This document shows, one piece after another, positions 53,267 to 61,036 of a DNA stretch of 64,000 nt. Origin of the DNA: Streptomyces sp. NBC_00569 (lineage in GTDB: Bacteria; Actinomycetota; Actinomycetes; Streptomycetales; Streptomycetaceae); NCBI RefSeq assembly GCF_036345255.1, contig NZ_CP107783.1, forward strand, positions 9,851,001 through 9,915,000, written 5' to 3'. The notes under the pieces were generated by a model. That model worked only from the letters and a program-made list of their open reading frames with translations. It did no database searches and was not told the DNA's origin. The translations under genes and the position numbers were made by a program. Each line of letters starts with the position of its first letter. Positions within the stretch are counted from its first letter, which is position 1.

Positions 53267-54057
53267 AGGTCGTTCTGTTCTGCGGCGGCTACGGGATGCG
53301 GATGCGCAGCGGCGCCGCCGACGACGTGCCCAAGCCCATGGCGATGGTCGGACCCAGGCCGCTGATCTGGCATGTCATGCGCTACTACGCGCACTTCGGG
53401 CACAGGGAGTTCATCCTGTGCCTCGGGTACGGGGCTCACCACATCAAGGACTTCTTCCTCAACTACGAGGAGACGACGTCCAACGACTTCGTGCTGCGGG
53501 GCGGGCGGACCGAGCTGCTGTCCACCGACATCGCCGACTGGACGATCACGTTCGCGCAGACCGGTATCGAGTCACCGATCGGTGAGCGGCTGCGGCGGGT
53601 GCGGCACCACCTGGACGGCGACGAGATGTTCCTCGCCAACTACGCCGACGTGCTCACCGACGCCCCGCTGCCGCAGATGATCGACTCCTTCGCGAGGCGC
53701 GACGCCGGCGCGTCGATGATGGTGGTGCCGCCGCAGTCCTCGTTCCACTGCGTGGACCTGGGCGAGGACGGCCTGGTGGGGGGCATCACCGCGGTGAGCG
53801 AACTGCCGCTGTGGGAGAACGGCGGCTACTTCGTGCTCCGGCAGGAGGTCTTCGACCACATACCGGAGGGCGGGGATCTGGTCGCTGACGGATGCGCCCA
53901 ACTGGCCAAGCAGGGCCGCCTCGTGGCGCACCGGCACCGCGGCTTCTGGAAGCCGACCGACACCGTGAAGGAGCGGGCCGCGCTCGACGACGCCTACGCC
54001 CGGGGTGAGCGCCCGTGGGCCGTGTGGGAGCGGAACAGCGCCGGGGTGGGTGCGTGA
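53263..54057 (+). CDS. sugar-phosphate nucleotidyltransferase, RfbF-like
   Basis: A 264-residue nucleotidyltransferase related to glucose-1-phosphate cytidylyltransferase. MKVVLFCGGYGMRMRS carries the nucleotide-binding loop, PKPMAMVGPRPLIWHVMRYY and FILCLGYGAHHIKDFFLNYE are diagnostic, and RHHLDGDEMFLANYADVLTD plus WENGGYFVLRQEVFDHI complete the site. The nucleotide (CTP or another) cannot be assigned by eye. Overlaps the methyltransferase stop (ATGA) and the next start (GTGA). Confidence 0.85.
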   Translation: MKVVLFCGGYGMRMRSGAADDVPKPMAMVGPRPLIWHVMRYYAHFGHREFILCLGYGAHHIKDFFLNYEETTSNDFVLRGGRTELLSTDIADWTITFAQTGIESPIGERLRRVRHHLDGDEMFLANYADVLTDAPLPQMIDSFARRDAGASMMVVPPQSSFHCVDLGEDGLVGGITAVSELPLWENGGYFVLRQEVFDHIPEGGDLVADGCAQLAKQGRLVAHRHRGFWKPTDTVKERAALDDAYARGERPWAVWERNSAGVGA

Positions 54058-54701
54058 TCCGGCTCGGGGCCGGGCCCCTGGACCGGATCGTCGCGGTGGG
54101 CGCCCACTGCGACGACATCGCCATCGGCGCCGGCGGCACGCTGCTGACGCTGTGCCTCGCGCGGCCGGGCATCCGTGTCGACGCGCTGGTGCTGTCGGGC
54201 GGTGGCAGCGAGCGGGAGCAGGAGGAGCAGGCCGCGCTCGCCGCCTTCTGCCCGGGCGCCGACCTGCGGCTGACGGTGCTCAAGCTGCCGGACGGCCGGA
54301 TGCCCGTGCACTGGGACGAGGCCAAGGCCGCGGTCGAGGAGCTGCGGGAGCGGACCGAGCCGGATCTGATCCTGGCCCCGCGCGCCGATGACGCGCACCA
54401 GGACCACCGCGGCCTGGCGCAGCTGATCCCCACAGCGTTCCGCGACCACCTCGTGCTCGGCTACGAGATCGTCAAATGGGACGGCGACCTCGGCCGGATG
54501 GCGGCGTACCAGCCGCTGGCGCCGGAGATCGCCGAACGCAAGGTGCGGCTGCTGCAGGAGCACTACCCCTCGCAGCGCCACCGGTCCTGGTACGACCGGG
54601 AGGCCTTCCTGGGCCTTGCCCGGATTCGCGGCATCGAAAGCCATGTGCGCTACGCCGAGGCGTTCGCCGTCACCAAACTCACTCTCGACCTGGGGGACTG
54701 A
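54054..54701 (+). CDS. PIG-L/LmbE-family deacetylase
   Basis: A 215-residue zinc-dependent deacetylase of the PIG-L family, which removes N-acetyl groups from amino sugars. The metal motif is IVAVGAHCDDIAIGAGGTLL (AHCDD in place of the usual HPDD) and ADDAHQDHRGLAQ supplies the third ligand. LGYEIVKWDGDLGRM and ERKVRLLQEHYPSQ are typical. GTG 54054 overlaps the nucleotidyltransferase stop. It suggests that an N-acetylated sugar intermediate is deacetylated before or after transfer. Confidence 0.85.
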   Translation: MIRLGAGPLDRIVAVGAHCDDIAIGAGGTLLTLCLARPGIRVDALVLSGGGSEREQEEQAALAAFCPGADLRLTVLKLPDGRMPVHWDEAKAAVEELRERTEPDLILAPRADDAHQDHRGLAQLIPTAFRDHLVLGYEIVKWDGDLGRMAAYQPLAPEIAERKVRLLQEHYPSQRHRSWYDREAFLGLARIRGIESHVRYAEAFAVTKLTLDLGD

Positions 54702-54704
54702 ACC

Positions 54705-55730
54705 TTGCGCGTACTGCTGACCGGACACCAGGGCTACCTGGGCACCGTGATGGCCCCGGTCCTCACGGCAGCCGGACACGAGGTCGTCGGCCTTGACGCC
54801 GGCCTGTTCGCCGACTGTGTCCTCGGACCGACGCCCGCGGACCCGTCGGGGCACCGGGTCGACCTGCGCGACATCACGGCCGAACACGTGGCCGGAGTGG
54901 ACGCCGTGATCCATTTGGCCGCGCTGTCCAACGACCCGCTGGGATCGTTGGCGCCGGACCTCACCTATGACATCAACCACCACGCCTCCGTACGGCTCGC
55001 CCGGCTGGCACGCGACGCGGGCGTGCGGCGTTTCCTGTACGCGTCGACCTGCTCGGTCTACGGTGCTGCCGGGGGCGACGAGCTGGTGGCCGAGGACGCC
55101 CCGCTGCGTCCGGTGACGCCGTACGCGGAGTCCAAGGTGCGCGTGGAGGACGACCTGCACGCCCTGGCCGACGGCGACTTCACCCCGGTGTACATGCGCA
55201 ACGCCACCGCCTTCGGCTACTCGCCCCGGCTGCGCGCCGACATCGTGCTGAACAACCTGGTGGGCCACGCGCTCCTGTCCGGGGAGGTCCTCGTGCTCTC
55301 CGACGGCACCCCCTGGCGTCCCCTCGTGCACGCGGCCGACATCGCACGGGCCTTCACGGCCGCGCTGGGTGCACCTCAGGAAGCGGTGCACGACCGGGCG
55401 TTCAACATCGGCAGCGAGATCAACAACGTCACGGTCGCCGAGATCGCCGAGCAGGTCGCCGAGGCCGTTTCCGGAGCACAGGTGAAGATCACCGGGGAGA
55501 ACGGCGCCGATCCGCGCTCGTACCGGGTGGACTTCTCCCGGTTCCGCGCCGCGATTCCCGGCTTCGACTGCGAGTGGACGGTGAAGGACGGCGCGCTCGA
55601 ACTCGCCGACGCCTACCGCAAACACGGGCTGACGCGGGAGGACTTCGAGCGCCGCTTCACCCGCCTCGCCGTACTGCGCGCGGCGTCCGACGCCGGCACC
55701 GTCGACGACACCCTGCGGTGGCGCCGATGA
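54705..55730 (+). CDS. NAD-dependent sugar epimerase/dehydratase (extended SDR)
   Basis: A 341-residue extended SDR enzyme. RVLLTGHQGYLGTVMAPVL binds the cofactor, VIHLAALSNDPLGSLAPDLT and YASTCSVYG supply the serine region, PYAESKVRVEDDL the Tyr-x3-Lys pair, and SDGTPWRPLVHAADIARAF the substrate domain. The group acts on nucleotide sugars as 4,6-dehydratase, 4-epimerase or reductase. Which one is unclear. Start is TTG 54705 with GGGGGA upstream. It lies 3 bp after the PIG-L stop. Confidence 0.85.
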   Translation: MRVLLTGHQGYLGTVMAPVLTAAGHEVVGLDAGLFADCVLGPTPADPSGHRVDLRDITAEHVAGVDAVIHLAALSNDPLGSLAPDLTYDINHHASVRLARLARDAGVRRFLYASTCSVYGAAGGDELVAEDAPLRPVTPYAESKVRVEDDLHALADGDFTPVYMRNATAFGYSPRLRADIVLNNLVGHALLSGEVLVLSDGTPWRPLVHAADIARAFTAALGAPQEAVHDRAFNIGSEINNVTVAEIAEQVAEAVSGAQVKITGENGADPRSYRVDFSRFRAAIPGFDCEWTVKDGALELADAYRKHGLTREDFERRFTRLAVLRAASDAGTVDDTLRWRR

Positions 55731-57001
55731 CCGAGCTCGGCGCAGAGATGCACGCGCTGGTGGAGCGGCTGTACCCGCTGTGCCGCAGCATCACCGGCGA
55801 CGGTGTGCGCGCCACCCTGGACATCGTGGGCGAGTACGTCCCACTGCAGGTGCACGAGGTGCCGACCGGGACGCAGGTGCTCGACTGGACGGTTCCGCAG
55901 GAGTGGAACATCCGGGACGCGTACGTCGTCGACGCCACCGGGCGCCGGGTCGTCGACTTCGCCGCGTCCAGCCTGCACGTGCTCGGCTACAGCGTGCCCG
56001 TGTCGGCGACCATGCCGCTGGCCGAGCTGCGCGCACACCTGCACACCCTGCCCGACCACCCGGCCTGGGTGCCGTACCGCACCAGCTACTACAAGCCGGA
56101 ATGGGGATTCTGCCTGGCCCAGGAAACCCTGGACGCCCTGCCGGACGGCGAGTACGAGGTGCGCATCGACTCCACCCTCGCCGATGGCCACCTCACCTAC
56201 GCCGAGCACGTGGTCCCCGGGCAGGTCGCCGACGAGGTGATCGTCTCCTGCCACGTCTGCCACCCGTCCCTGGCCAACGACAACCTGGCCGGCATCGCGG
56301 TGGCGACGTTCCTGGCTCGGGCGCTGGCCGAGCAGACGCCGTACTACACCTACCGGTTCATCTACGCGCCCGGCACCATCGGGGCGATCACCTGGCTGGC
56401 CCGCAACGCCGAGCGGATCGACCGGGTCAAGCACGGGCTCGTGCTGGCCTGCGCCGGCGACCCGGGCCGGCTCACCTACAAACAGAGCAGACGCGGCGAC
56501 GCGGAGATCGACCGGGTGATACGGCACGTCCTTGCCGCCTCCGAACGCCCGCACCACGTCACCGAGTTCACTCCGTACGGCTACGACGAGCGGCAGTACT
56601 GCTCGCCCGGGTTCAACCTCGGCGTGGGCTCGCTCAGCCGGACCCCGTACGCCGGATACCCCGAGTACCACACCTCGGCGGACAACCCGGACTTCGTCTC
56701 CCCGGAGGCGATGGCGGACACCCTCGCAGTCTGCCGCGAGGCGTTCGCCGTCCTCGACCGCAACCGGCAGTACACCAACCTCAGCCCGTACGGCGAACCA
56801 CAGCTGGGCCGACGCGGGTTGTACGACGCGCTCGGCGGCCGCAGCGACACCAAGCAGGCCCAGATGGCCATGCTCTGGGTGCTCAATCTCTCCGACGGCG
56901 AGCACAGCCTGCTGGACGTCGCCGAGCGGTCCGGGCTGCCGTTCGACACCGTCGCCGTCGCGGCCGGCGCCCTGCAGGGCGCCGGGCTGATCAAGGCATG
57001 A
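55727..57001 (+). CDS. DUF4910 aminopeptidase-like protein
   Basis: A 424-residue protein of the DUF4910 family, which has an M28-type aminopeptidase fold. VERLYPLCRSITGDGVRATL opens the protein. Metal-ligand-like residues appear in VSCHVCHPSLANDNLAGIA, RFIYAPGTIGAITWLARN and YPEYHTSADNPDFVSPEAM. The C-terminal ~70 residues look like a winged helix (MLWVLNLSDGEHSLLDVAER, GLPFDTVAVAAGALQGAGL). Its recurrence among nucleotide-sugar genes suggests it hydrolyses or forms an amide-like bond on a sugar intermediate, not on peptides. That is inference. ATG 55727 overlaps the previous stop. Confidence 0.85.
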   Translation: MTELGAEMHALVERLYPLCRSITGDGVRATLDIVGEYVPLQVHEVPTGTQVLDWTVPQEWNIRDAYVVDATGRRVVDFAASSLHVLGYSVPVSATMPLAELRAHLHTLPDHPAWVPYRTSYYKPEWGFCLAQETLDALPDGEYEVRIDSTLADGHLTYAEHVVPGQVADEVIVSCHVCHPSLANDNLAGIAVATFLARALAEQTPYYTYRFIYAPGTIGAITWLARNAERIDRVKHGLVLACAGDPGRLTYKQSRRGDAEIDRVIRHVLAASERPHHVTEFTPYGYDERQYCSPGFNLGVGSLSRTPYAGYPEYHTSADNPDFVSPEAMADTLAVCREAFAVLDRNRQYTNLSPYGEPQLGRRGLYDALGGRSDTKQAQMAMLWVLNLSDGEHSLLDVAERSGLPFDTVAVAAGALQGAGLIKA

Positions 57002-58317
57002 CGCCGATGACCACCGAGGGGGAGAAGACGACGACACCGGCGGACCGGGCCAAAGACGCCCGGCGGACCGCCAAGCGGGCCCTCGTCGGTCGGTTGTCCT
57101 GGGGACTGGCCGACCAGGCGGCCTCCAGCCTGAGCAACTTCGTGGTGGGCGTCTACGTGGCACGCTCGCTGGGGCTGACCGCGTTCGGCGTGTTCAGCCT
57201 GGCCTGGGTGACCTACGGCGTGGTGCTCAACGTCTCCCGCGGCCTTGCCACCGACCCGCTCGTGGTGCGCTTCAGCGGCGTCTCGGACGCGTCCTGGCGC
57301 GGGGCGGTGGTCCGGTCCTCAGGCACCGCGCTCAGCGTCGGCGCGGTCATCGGCGTGGCGTGTCTGGCGATCGGCCTTGCCCTCGGCGGTCGCGTGGGGC
57401 TCGCGTTCGCCTGCCTCGGCGTCATGCTGCCGGGGCTGCTGCTGCAGGACGCCTGGCGGTTCTCGTTCTTCGCCGCCGGCACCGGGCGAAAGGCGTTCGT
57501 CAACGACCTCGTGTGGGGCGTCGCACTCGTCCCGGCCATGGTCGTGGCGGACCGCGTGGGCAGCGTGGCCGCCTTCGTGCTCGCCTGGGGCGCGTCCGCC
57601 GCGGTGGCCGCCGCGTACGGCTGCCTCCAGTCCGGCATCCGACCGCGGATGACCGGGGCGCGCGCATGGCTGCGCGAGCAGCGCGATCTCGGCTACCGGT
57701 ACCTGGTCGAGAACGTCAGCCTCAGTGGCGCGAGCCAGCTGCGCGCGTACGGTCTCGGCGCGATCGTCGGGGTCGGCGCGGTGGGCGCGGTGCGGGGCGC
57801 CGAGCTCCTGCTCGGCCCGTTCCTCGCCGTGCTGATGGGCCTTTCGCTGGTCACCGTCCCGGAGGCGGCACGGGTGCTACGGCAGGCCCCGCACCGCCTC
57901 GGCGCGTTCTGCCTCGTGCTGGGCGGCGGTCAGGCCGGCGCCGCGCTGCTCTGGGGCGCGGCGCTGAAGCTGATGCCGGACCGGCTCGGAGAGTTGGTGC
58001 TCGGCGACGTCTGGCCTTCCGCCTCGCAGCTCATCGTGCCGGTCGCTCTCAGCGTCACGGGCGCGGGCCTCGGCACCGGCGCGGCGGCCGGGCTGCGCGC
58101 GCTCGGCGCGGCCCGGCGCAGCCTGCGCTGCCAGCTGTTCGCCTCCGCCTGTTACGTCGGCGGCGGGCTCGGCGGGGCCGTCATCGACGGCACGGTCGGC
58201 TCTGCCTGGGGCGTCGCCGCCGCGACCGTCGGCAGCTCGGCCGTGTGGTGGCTGCAGCTGCGGTCAGCCCTGCGCGAGCACCTCCAGAACCCCATCCCCG
58301 AAGTGAGGACCTCATGA
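56998..58317 (+). CDS. Wzx-like polysaccharide flippase
   Basis: A 439-residue membrane protein with about 12 hydrophobic segments of the MOP/oligosaccharide-flippase type. LSNFVVGVYVARSLGLTAFG is the typical second-helix pattern, followed by GRLSWGLADQAASSL-type first helix and LVENVSLSGASQLRAYGLGA at the start of the second half. It would flip the lipid-linked repeat to the outer face for the Wzy-like polymerase. ATG 56998 overlaps the DUF4910 stop. ATG 57007 is an alternative. Confidence 0.82.
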   Translation: MTPMTTEGEKTTTPADRAKDARRTAKRALVGRLSWGLADQAASSLSNFVVGVYVARSLGLTAFGVFSLAWVTYGVVLNVSRGLATDPLVVRFSGVSDASWRGAVVRSSGTALSVGAVIGVACLAIGLALGGRVGLAFACLGVMLPGLLLQDAWRFSFFAAGTGRKAFVNDLVWGVALVPAMVVADRVGSVAAFVLAWGASAAVAAAYGCLQSGIRPRMTGARAWLREQRDLGYRYLVENVSLSGASQLRAYGLGAIVGVGAVGAVRGAELLLGPFLAVLMGLSLVTVPEAARVLRQAPHRLGAFCLVLGGGQAGAALLWGAALKLMPDRLGELVLGDVWPSASQLIVPVALSVTGAGLGTGAAAGLRALGAARRSLRCQLFASACYVGGGLGGAVIDGTVGSAWGVAAATVGSSAVWWLQLRSALREHLQNPIPEVRTS

Positions 58318-59261
58318 CCGCGCAACCCAGGCTGAGCATCGGCCTGCCCGTGTACAACGGCGAGGAGTACCTGGCCGAGTCGCTCGACGCCCTCCTCGGC
58401 CAGACCTACGAGGACTTCGAGCTGGTCATCTCCGACAACGCCTCGACCGACGGGACCCAGGACATCTGCCACAAGTACGCCGCGCAGGACGCGCGCATCC
58501 GGTACCTGCGACTGCCCCGGAACATCGGCGCCACGCCGAACCACAACCGGGTGTTCGCCGAGAGCCGCAGCGAACTGTTCAAGTGGGCCTCGCACGACGA
58601 CCTTTACGCCCGCGATCTGCTGCGGCGGTGTGTCGAGGCGCTGGACGAGCGGCCGGACGTGATCCTCGCACACGCCGACCAGGCGGTCATCGACGGCGAC
58701 GGCCAGGTGAAGGTCCCGTACGAGTACACGCTCGCGACCGACTCACCGCACCCTCCGGAGCGCTTCCGCAGCATGCTGTTCGAGCCCGGCGGTGACGACT
58801 TCTACGGGGTGATCCGGGCCGACGCGCTGCGCCGGGTGAAGCCGATGGACAGCTATCACCACGCGGACCGCACGTTCGTCGCCGAGATCGCTCTGCACGG
58901 GCGCTTCCACCAGGTGCCGGAACTCCTGTACTTCCGCCGCGACCACCCCACCCGCGCCGAGCGGGCGAACCCCAGCAAGCGCTCCCGGTGCGTCAACCTG
59001 GACCCGCGCCGGGCAGGCCCGCTGCACCCGACGCCCCGGCTGCTCGCCGAGTACGTCTGGGGCTTCGCCTCGGCGATCCGGCGGGCGCCGTTGTCCCAGG
59101 CCGACCGGCGCGCCTGCTACCGCCACCTGGCGGCATGGATGACCAGCCGGGTGCGGCCGGGCGCCGGCGAGCGGGTCGAGGACCGGGCCCCGGTCGACCC
59201 CGGGCGGTTCGCCGTCTCCGTCGACGCCGTCGTCGCCGGCCGTGAGGGGAGGCAGGCGTGA
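58314..59261 (+). CDS. glycosyltransferase family 2
   Basis: A 315-residue GT-A inverting glycosyltransferase. RLSIGLPVYNGEEYLAESLD, DFELVISDNASTDGTQDICH and NIGATPNHNRVF precede the metal-binding ELFKWASHDDLYARDL. GDDFYGVIRADALRRV follows. No membrane segment. ATG 58314 overlaps the flippase stop. With the two GT4 enzymes and the initiating transferase it implies a repeat unit of about four sugars. Confidence 0.88.
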   Translation: MTAQPRLSIGLPVYNGEEYLAESLDALLGQTYEDFELVISDNASTDGTQDICHKYAAQDARIRYLRLPRNIGATPNHNRVFAESRSELFKWASHDDLYARDLLRRCVEALDERPDVILAHADQAVIDGDGQVKVPYEYTLATDSPHPPERFRSMLFEPGGDDFYGVIRADALRRVKPMDSYHHADRTFVAEIALHGRFHQVPELLYFRRDHPTRAERANPSKRSRCVNLDPRRAGPLHPTPRLLAEYVWGFASAIRRAPLSQADRRACYRHLAAWMTSRVRPGAGERVEDRAPVDPGRFAVSVDAVVAGREGRQA

Positions 59262-60481
59262 CCGCTGTTCGCATAGGGGTGTTCGGCCTGCTCGGCTCCG
59301 GCAACCTCGGCAACGACGGGTCGCTCGAAGCCGTGCTCGGCTACCTCCGCGCCGAGCACCCGGACGCGGTCCTGGACGCGTTGTGCGGCGGACCCGAGGA
59401 GGTCGCCGCACGGTTCGGGATCCCCGCGACGCGGCTGCACTGGTACGCCGGGGAGTACCGGACCGCCTCGCGGACCGGCGCGATCGCGGCGAAAGGACTG
59501 GGCAAATTCGTCGACGTCGTCCGCACCGCCGCCTGGGTACGCCGGCACGATGTGGTGATCGTGCCGGGCATGGGCGTCCTGGAGGCCACGCTGCCGCTGC
59601 GGCCGTGGGGCTTCCCGTACTCGCTGTTCCTGCTCTGCGCGAGTGGCCGGCTGCTCCGCACCCGGGTCGCGCTGGTCAGCGTCGGCGCCGCCGAGATCGG
59701 CAGCCGGCCGACCCGGGCCCTGGTGCGCTGGTCGGCCCGGCTGGCCACGTACCGGTCGTACCGGGACGCCCCGTCCCGCGACGCGATGCGGGCGATGGGC
59801 GTGGACACCGCGCGCGACAAGGTCTACTTGGACCTCGCGTTCGCCCTGCCGACGCCGGAGGCGGGCGCGCCCTCGGGCTCGCCGGGCCCGGTCTGCGTCG
59901 GTGTCATGGACTTCCACGGCAGCAACGACGACCGCGCCCGCGCCGACGAGATCCACCGGCGTTACCTCGACGGGACGATCCGGCTCGTCCGCACGCTGGC
60001 CGAGGAGGGCAGACAGGTCCGCCTGCTCACCGGCGACACATGCGACGCGCCCGTGGTCGCCGCGATCCTCGACGCGGTGGACTCGCCGCTGGTCACCGCT
60101 GCCGAGCCGTCCTCACTGGCCGACCTGATGAAGGAGATGGCGGCCGCCGACACCGTGGTGGCGACCCGCTACCACAACCTGATCTGCGCGCTGAAGTCCG
60201 GCACGCCGACGCTCGCACTCAGCTACGCGGCGAAGAGCGACGCGCTCATGGACAGGATGGGTCTCGGCGCGTACTGCCATCCTGCCCGCGAGGTCGACGC
60301 CGACCGGCTGCTCGAGCAGTTCCGGGCCTTGGAGAAGCGCTCGGCGGATCTGCGCCAGACCCTCGCCGAGCGGAACCTCGCCGCAGCCCGGCAACTCGAC
60401 GACCAGTTCACCGAGTTGAGCGCGACCCTGTTCCCGACGACCGACCACAAGCAGGCCCACGCCCTGCAGGAGGCTCCATGA
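59258..60481 (+). CDS. polysaccharide pyruvyl transferase family protein
   Basis: A 407-residue enzyme of the CsaB/WcaK family, which transfers pyruvate from phosphoenolpyruvate to a sugar as a ketal or acetal. GVFGLLGSGNLGNDGSLEAV is the N-terminal motif, HDVVIVPGMGVLEATLPLRP and GRLLRTRVALVSVGAAEIGS follow, and the C-terminal active-site region reads ADTVVATRYHNLICALKSGT. GTG 59258 overlaps the GT2 stop. Pyruvylation would add negative charge to the polymer. Confidence 0.87.
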   Translation: MTAVRIGVFGLLGSGNLGNDGSLEAVLGYLRAEHPDAVLDALCGGPEEVAARFGIPATRLHWYAGEYRTASRTGAIAAKGLGKFVDVVRTAAWVRRHDVVIVPGMGVLEATLPLRPWGFPYSLFLLCASGRLLRTRVALVSVGAAEIGSRPTRALVRWSARLATYRSYRDAPSRDAMRAMGVDTARDKVYLDLAFALPTPEAGAPSGSPGPVCVGVMDFHGSNDDRARADEIHRRYLDGTIRLVRTLAEEGRQVRLLTGDTCDAPVVAAILDAVDSPLVTAAEPSSLADLMKEMAAADTVVATRYHNLICALKSGTPTLALSYAAKSDALMDRMGLGAYCHPAREVDADRLLEQFRALEKRSADLRQTLAERNLAAARQLDDQFTELSATLFPTTDHKQAHALQEAP

Positions 60482-61029
60482 AAGCGATCGAAGTCCCGGA
60501 GATCGCAGGCGCGTTCCTCTTCGAGCCGACACCGTACGCCGACGAACGCGGCTTCTTCTGCCGCACCTTCGACGCCGACGTGGTCCGCTCGGTGGGCCTC
60601 GACCCCGACGCCTTCGTTCAGGACAGCCTGTCCCGCTCGGTCCGTGGCGTGCTGCGCGGCCTGCACCTGCGCTCCGGCGCCGGCGAGGCCAAGCTGGTGC
60701 GGTGCTCGTACGGGCGCGTCTTCGACGTCGTCGTGGACCTGCGCACGGACTCACCGACCTACCGCAACCGGGCCTTCTTCGAACTGTCCGGCGAGACGCA
60801 AGTGACCCTGTACATCCCGGCGGGGTGCGCGCACGGCTTCCAGGCACTGACCGAAACCGCAGACACCTCGTACCGGATCGACCGCCCGCACGATCCGTCC
60901 GAGGACGTGACGATCGCCTTCGACGACCCCGAGCTCGCCATTCCCTGGCCGCTGCCGGCCGTATCGATGTCCCAGCGGGACCGGGAGGCACCGAGCCTCG
61001 CCGAGGTCCTGAAGCACAACGAAAAGTGA
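60478..61029 (+). CDS. RmlC-like nucleotide-sugar 3,5-epimerase
   Basis: A 183-residue cupin of the dTDP-4-dehydrorhamnose 3,5-epimerase family. PYADERGFFCRTFDADVV, VRGVLRGLHLRSGAGEAKLV (catalytic His), GRVFDVVVDLRTDSPTYRN and YIPAGCAHGFQALTETADTS match the family closely. No RmlA, RmlB or RmlD is present in the window, so it may act in a different pathway, on the product of the RfbF-like/SDR enzymes. ATG 60478 overlaps the pyruvyl transferase stop. Confidence 0.87.
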   Translation: MKAIEVPEIAGAFLFEPTPYADERGFFCRTFDADVVRSVGLDPDAFVQDSLSRSVRGVLRGLHLRSGAGEAKLVRCSYGRVFDVVVDLRTDSPTYRNRAFFELSGETQVTLYIPAGCAHGFQALTETADTSYRIDRPHDPSEDVTIAFDDPELAIPWPLPAVSMSQRDREAPSLAEVLKHNEK

Positions 61030-61036
61030 GATCCGC

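Noticed and set aside
60478..61029. Naming the epimerase rmlC as part of a rhamnose pathway
   Set aside because: No rmlA, rmlB or rmlD partners occur in the window, so a rhamnose role is unsupported.
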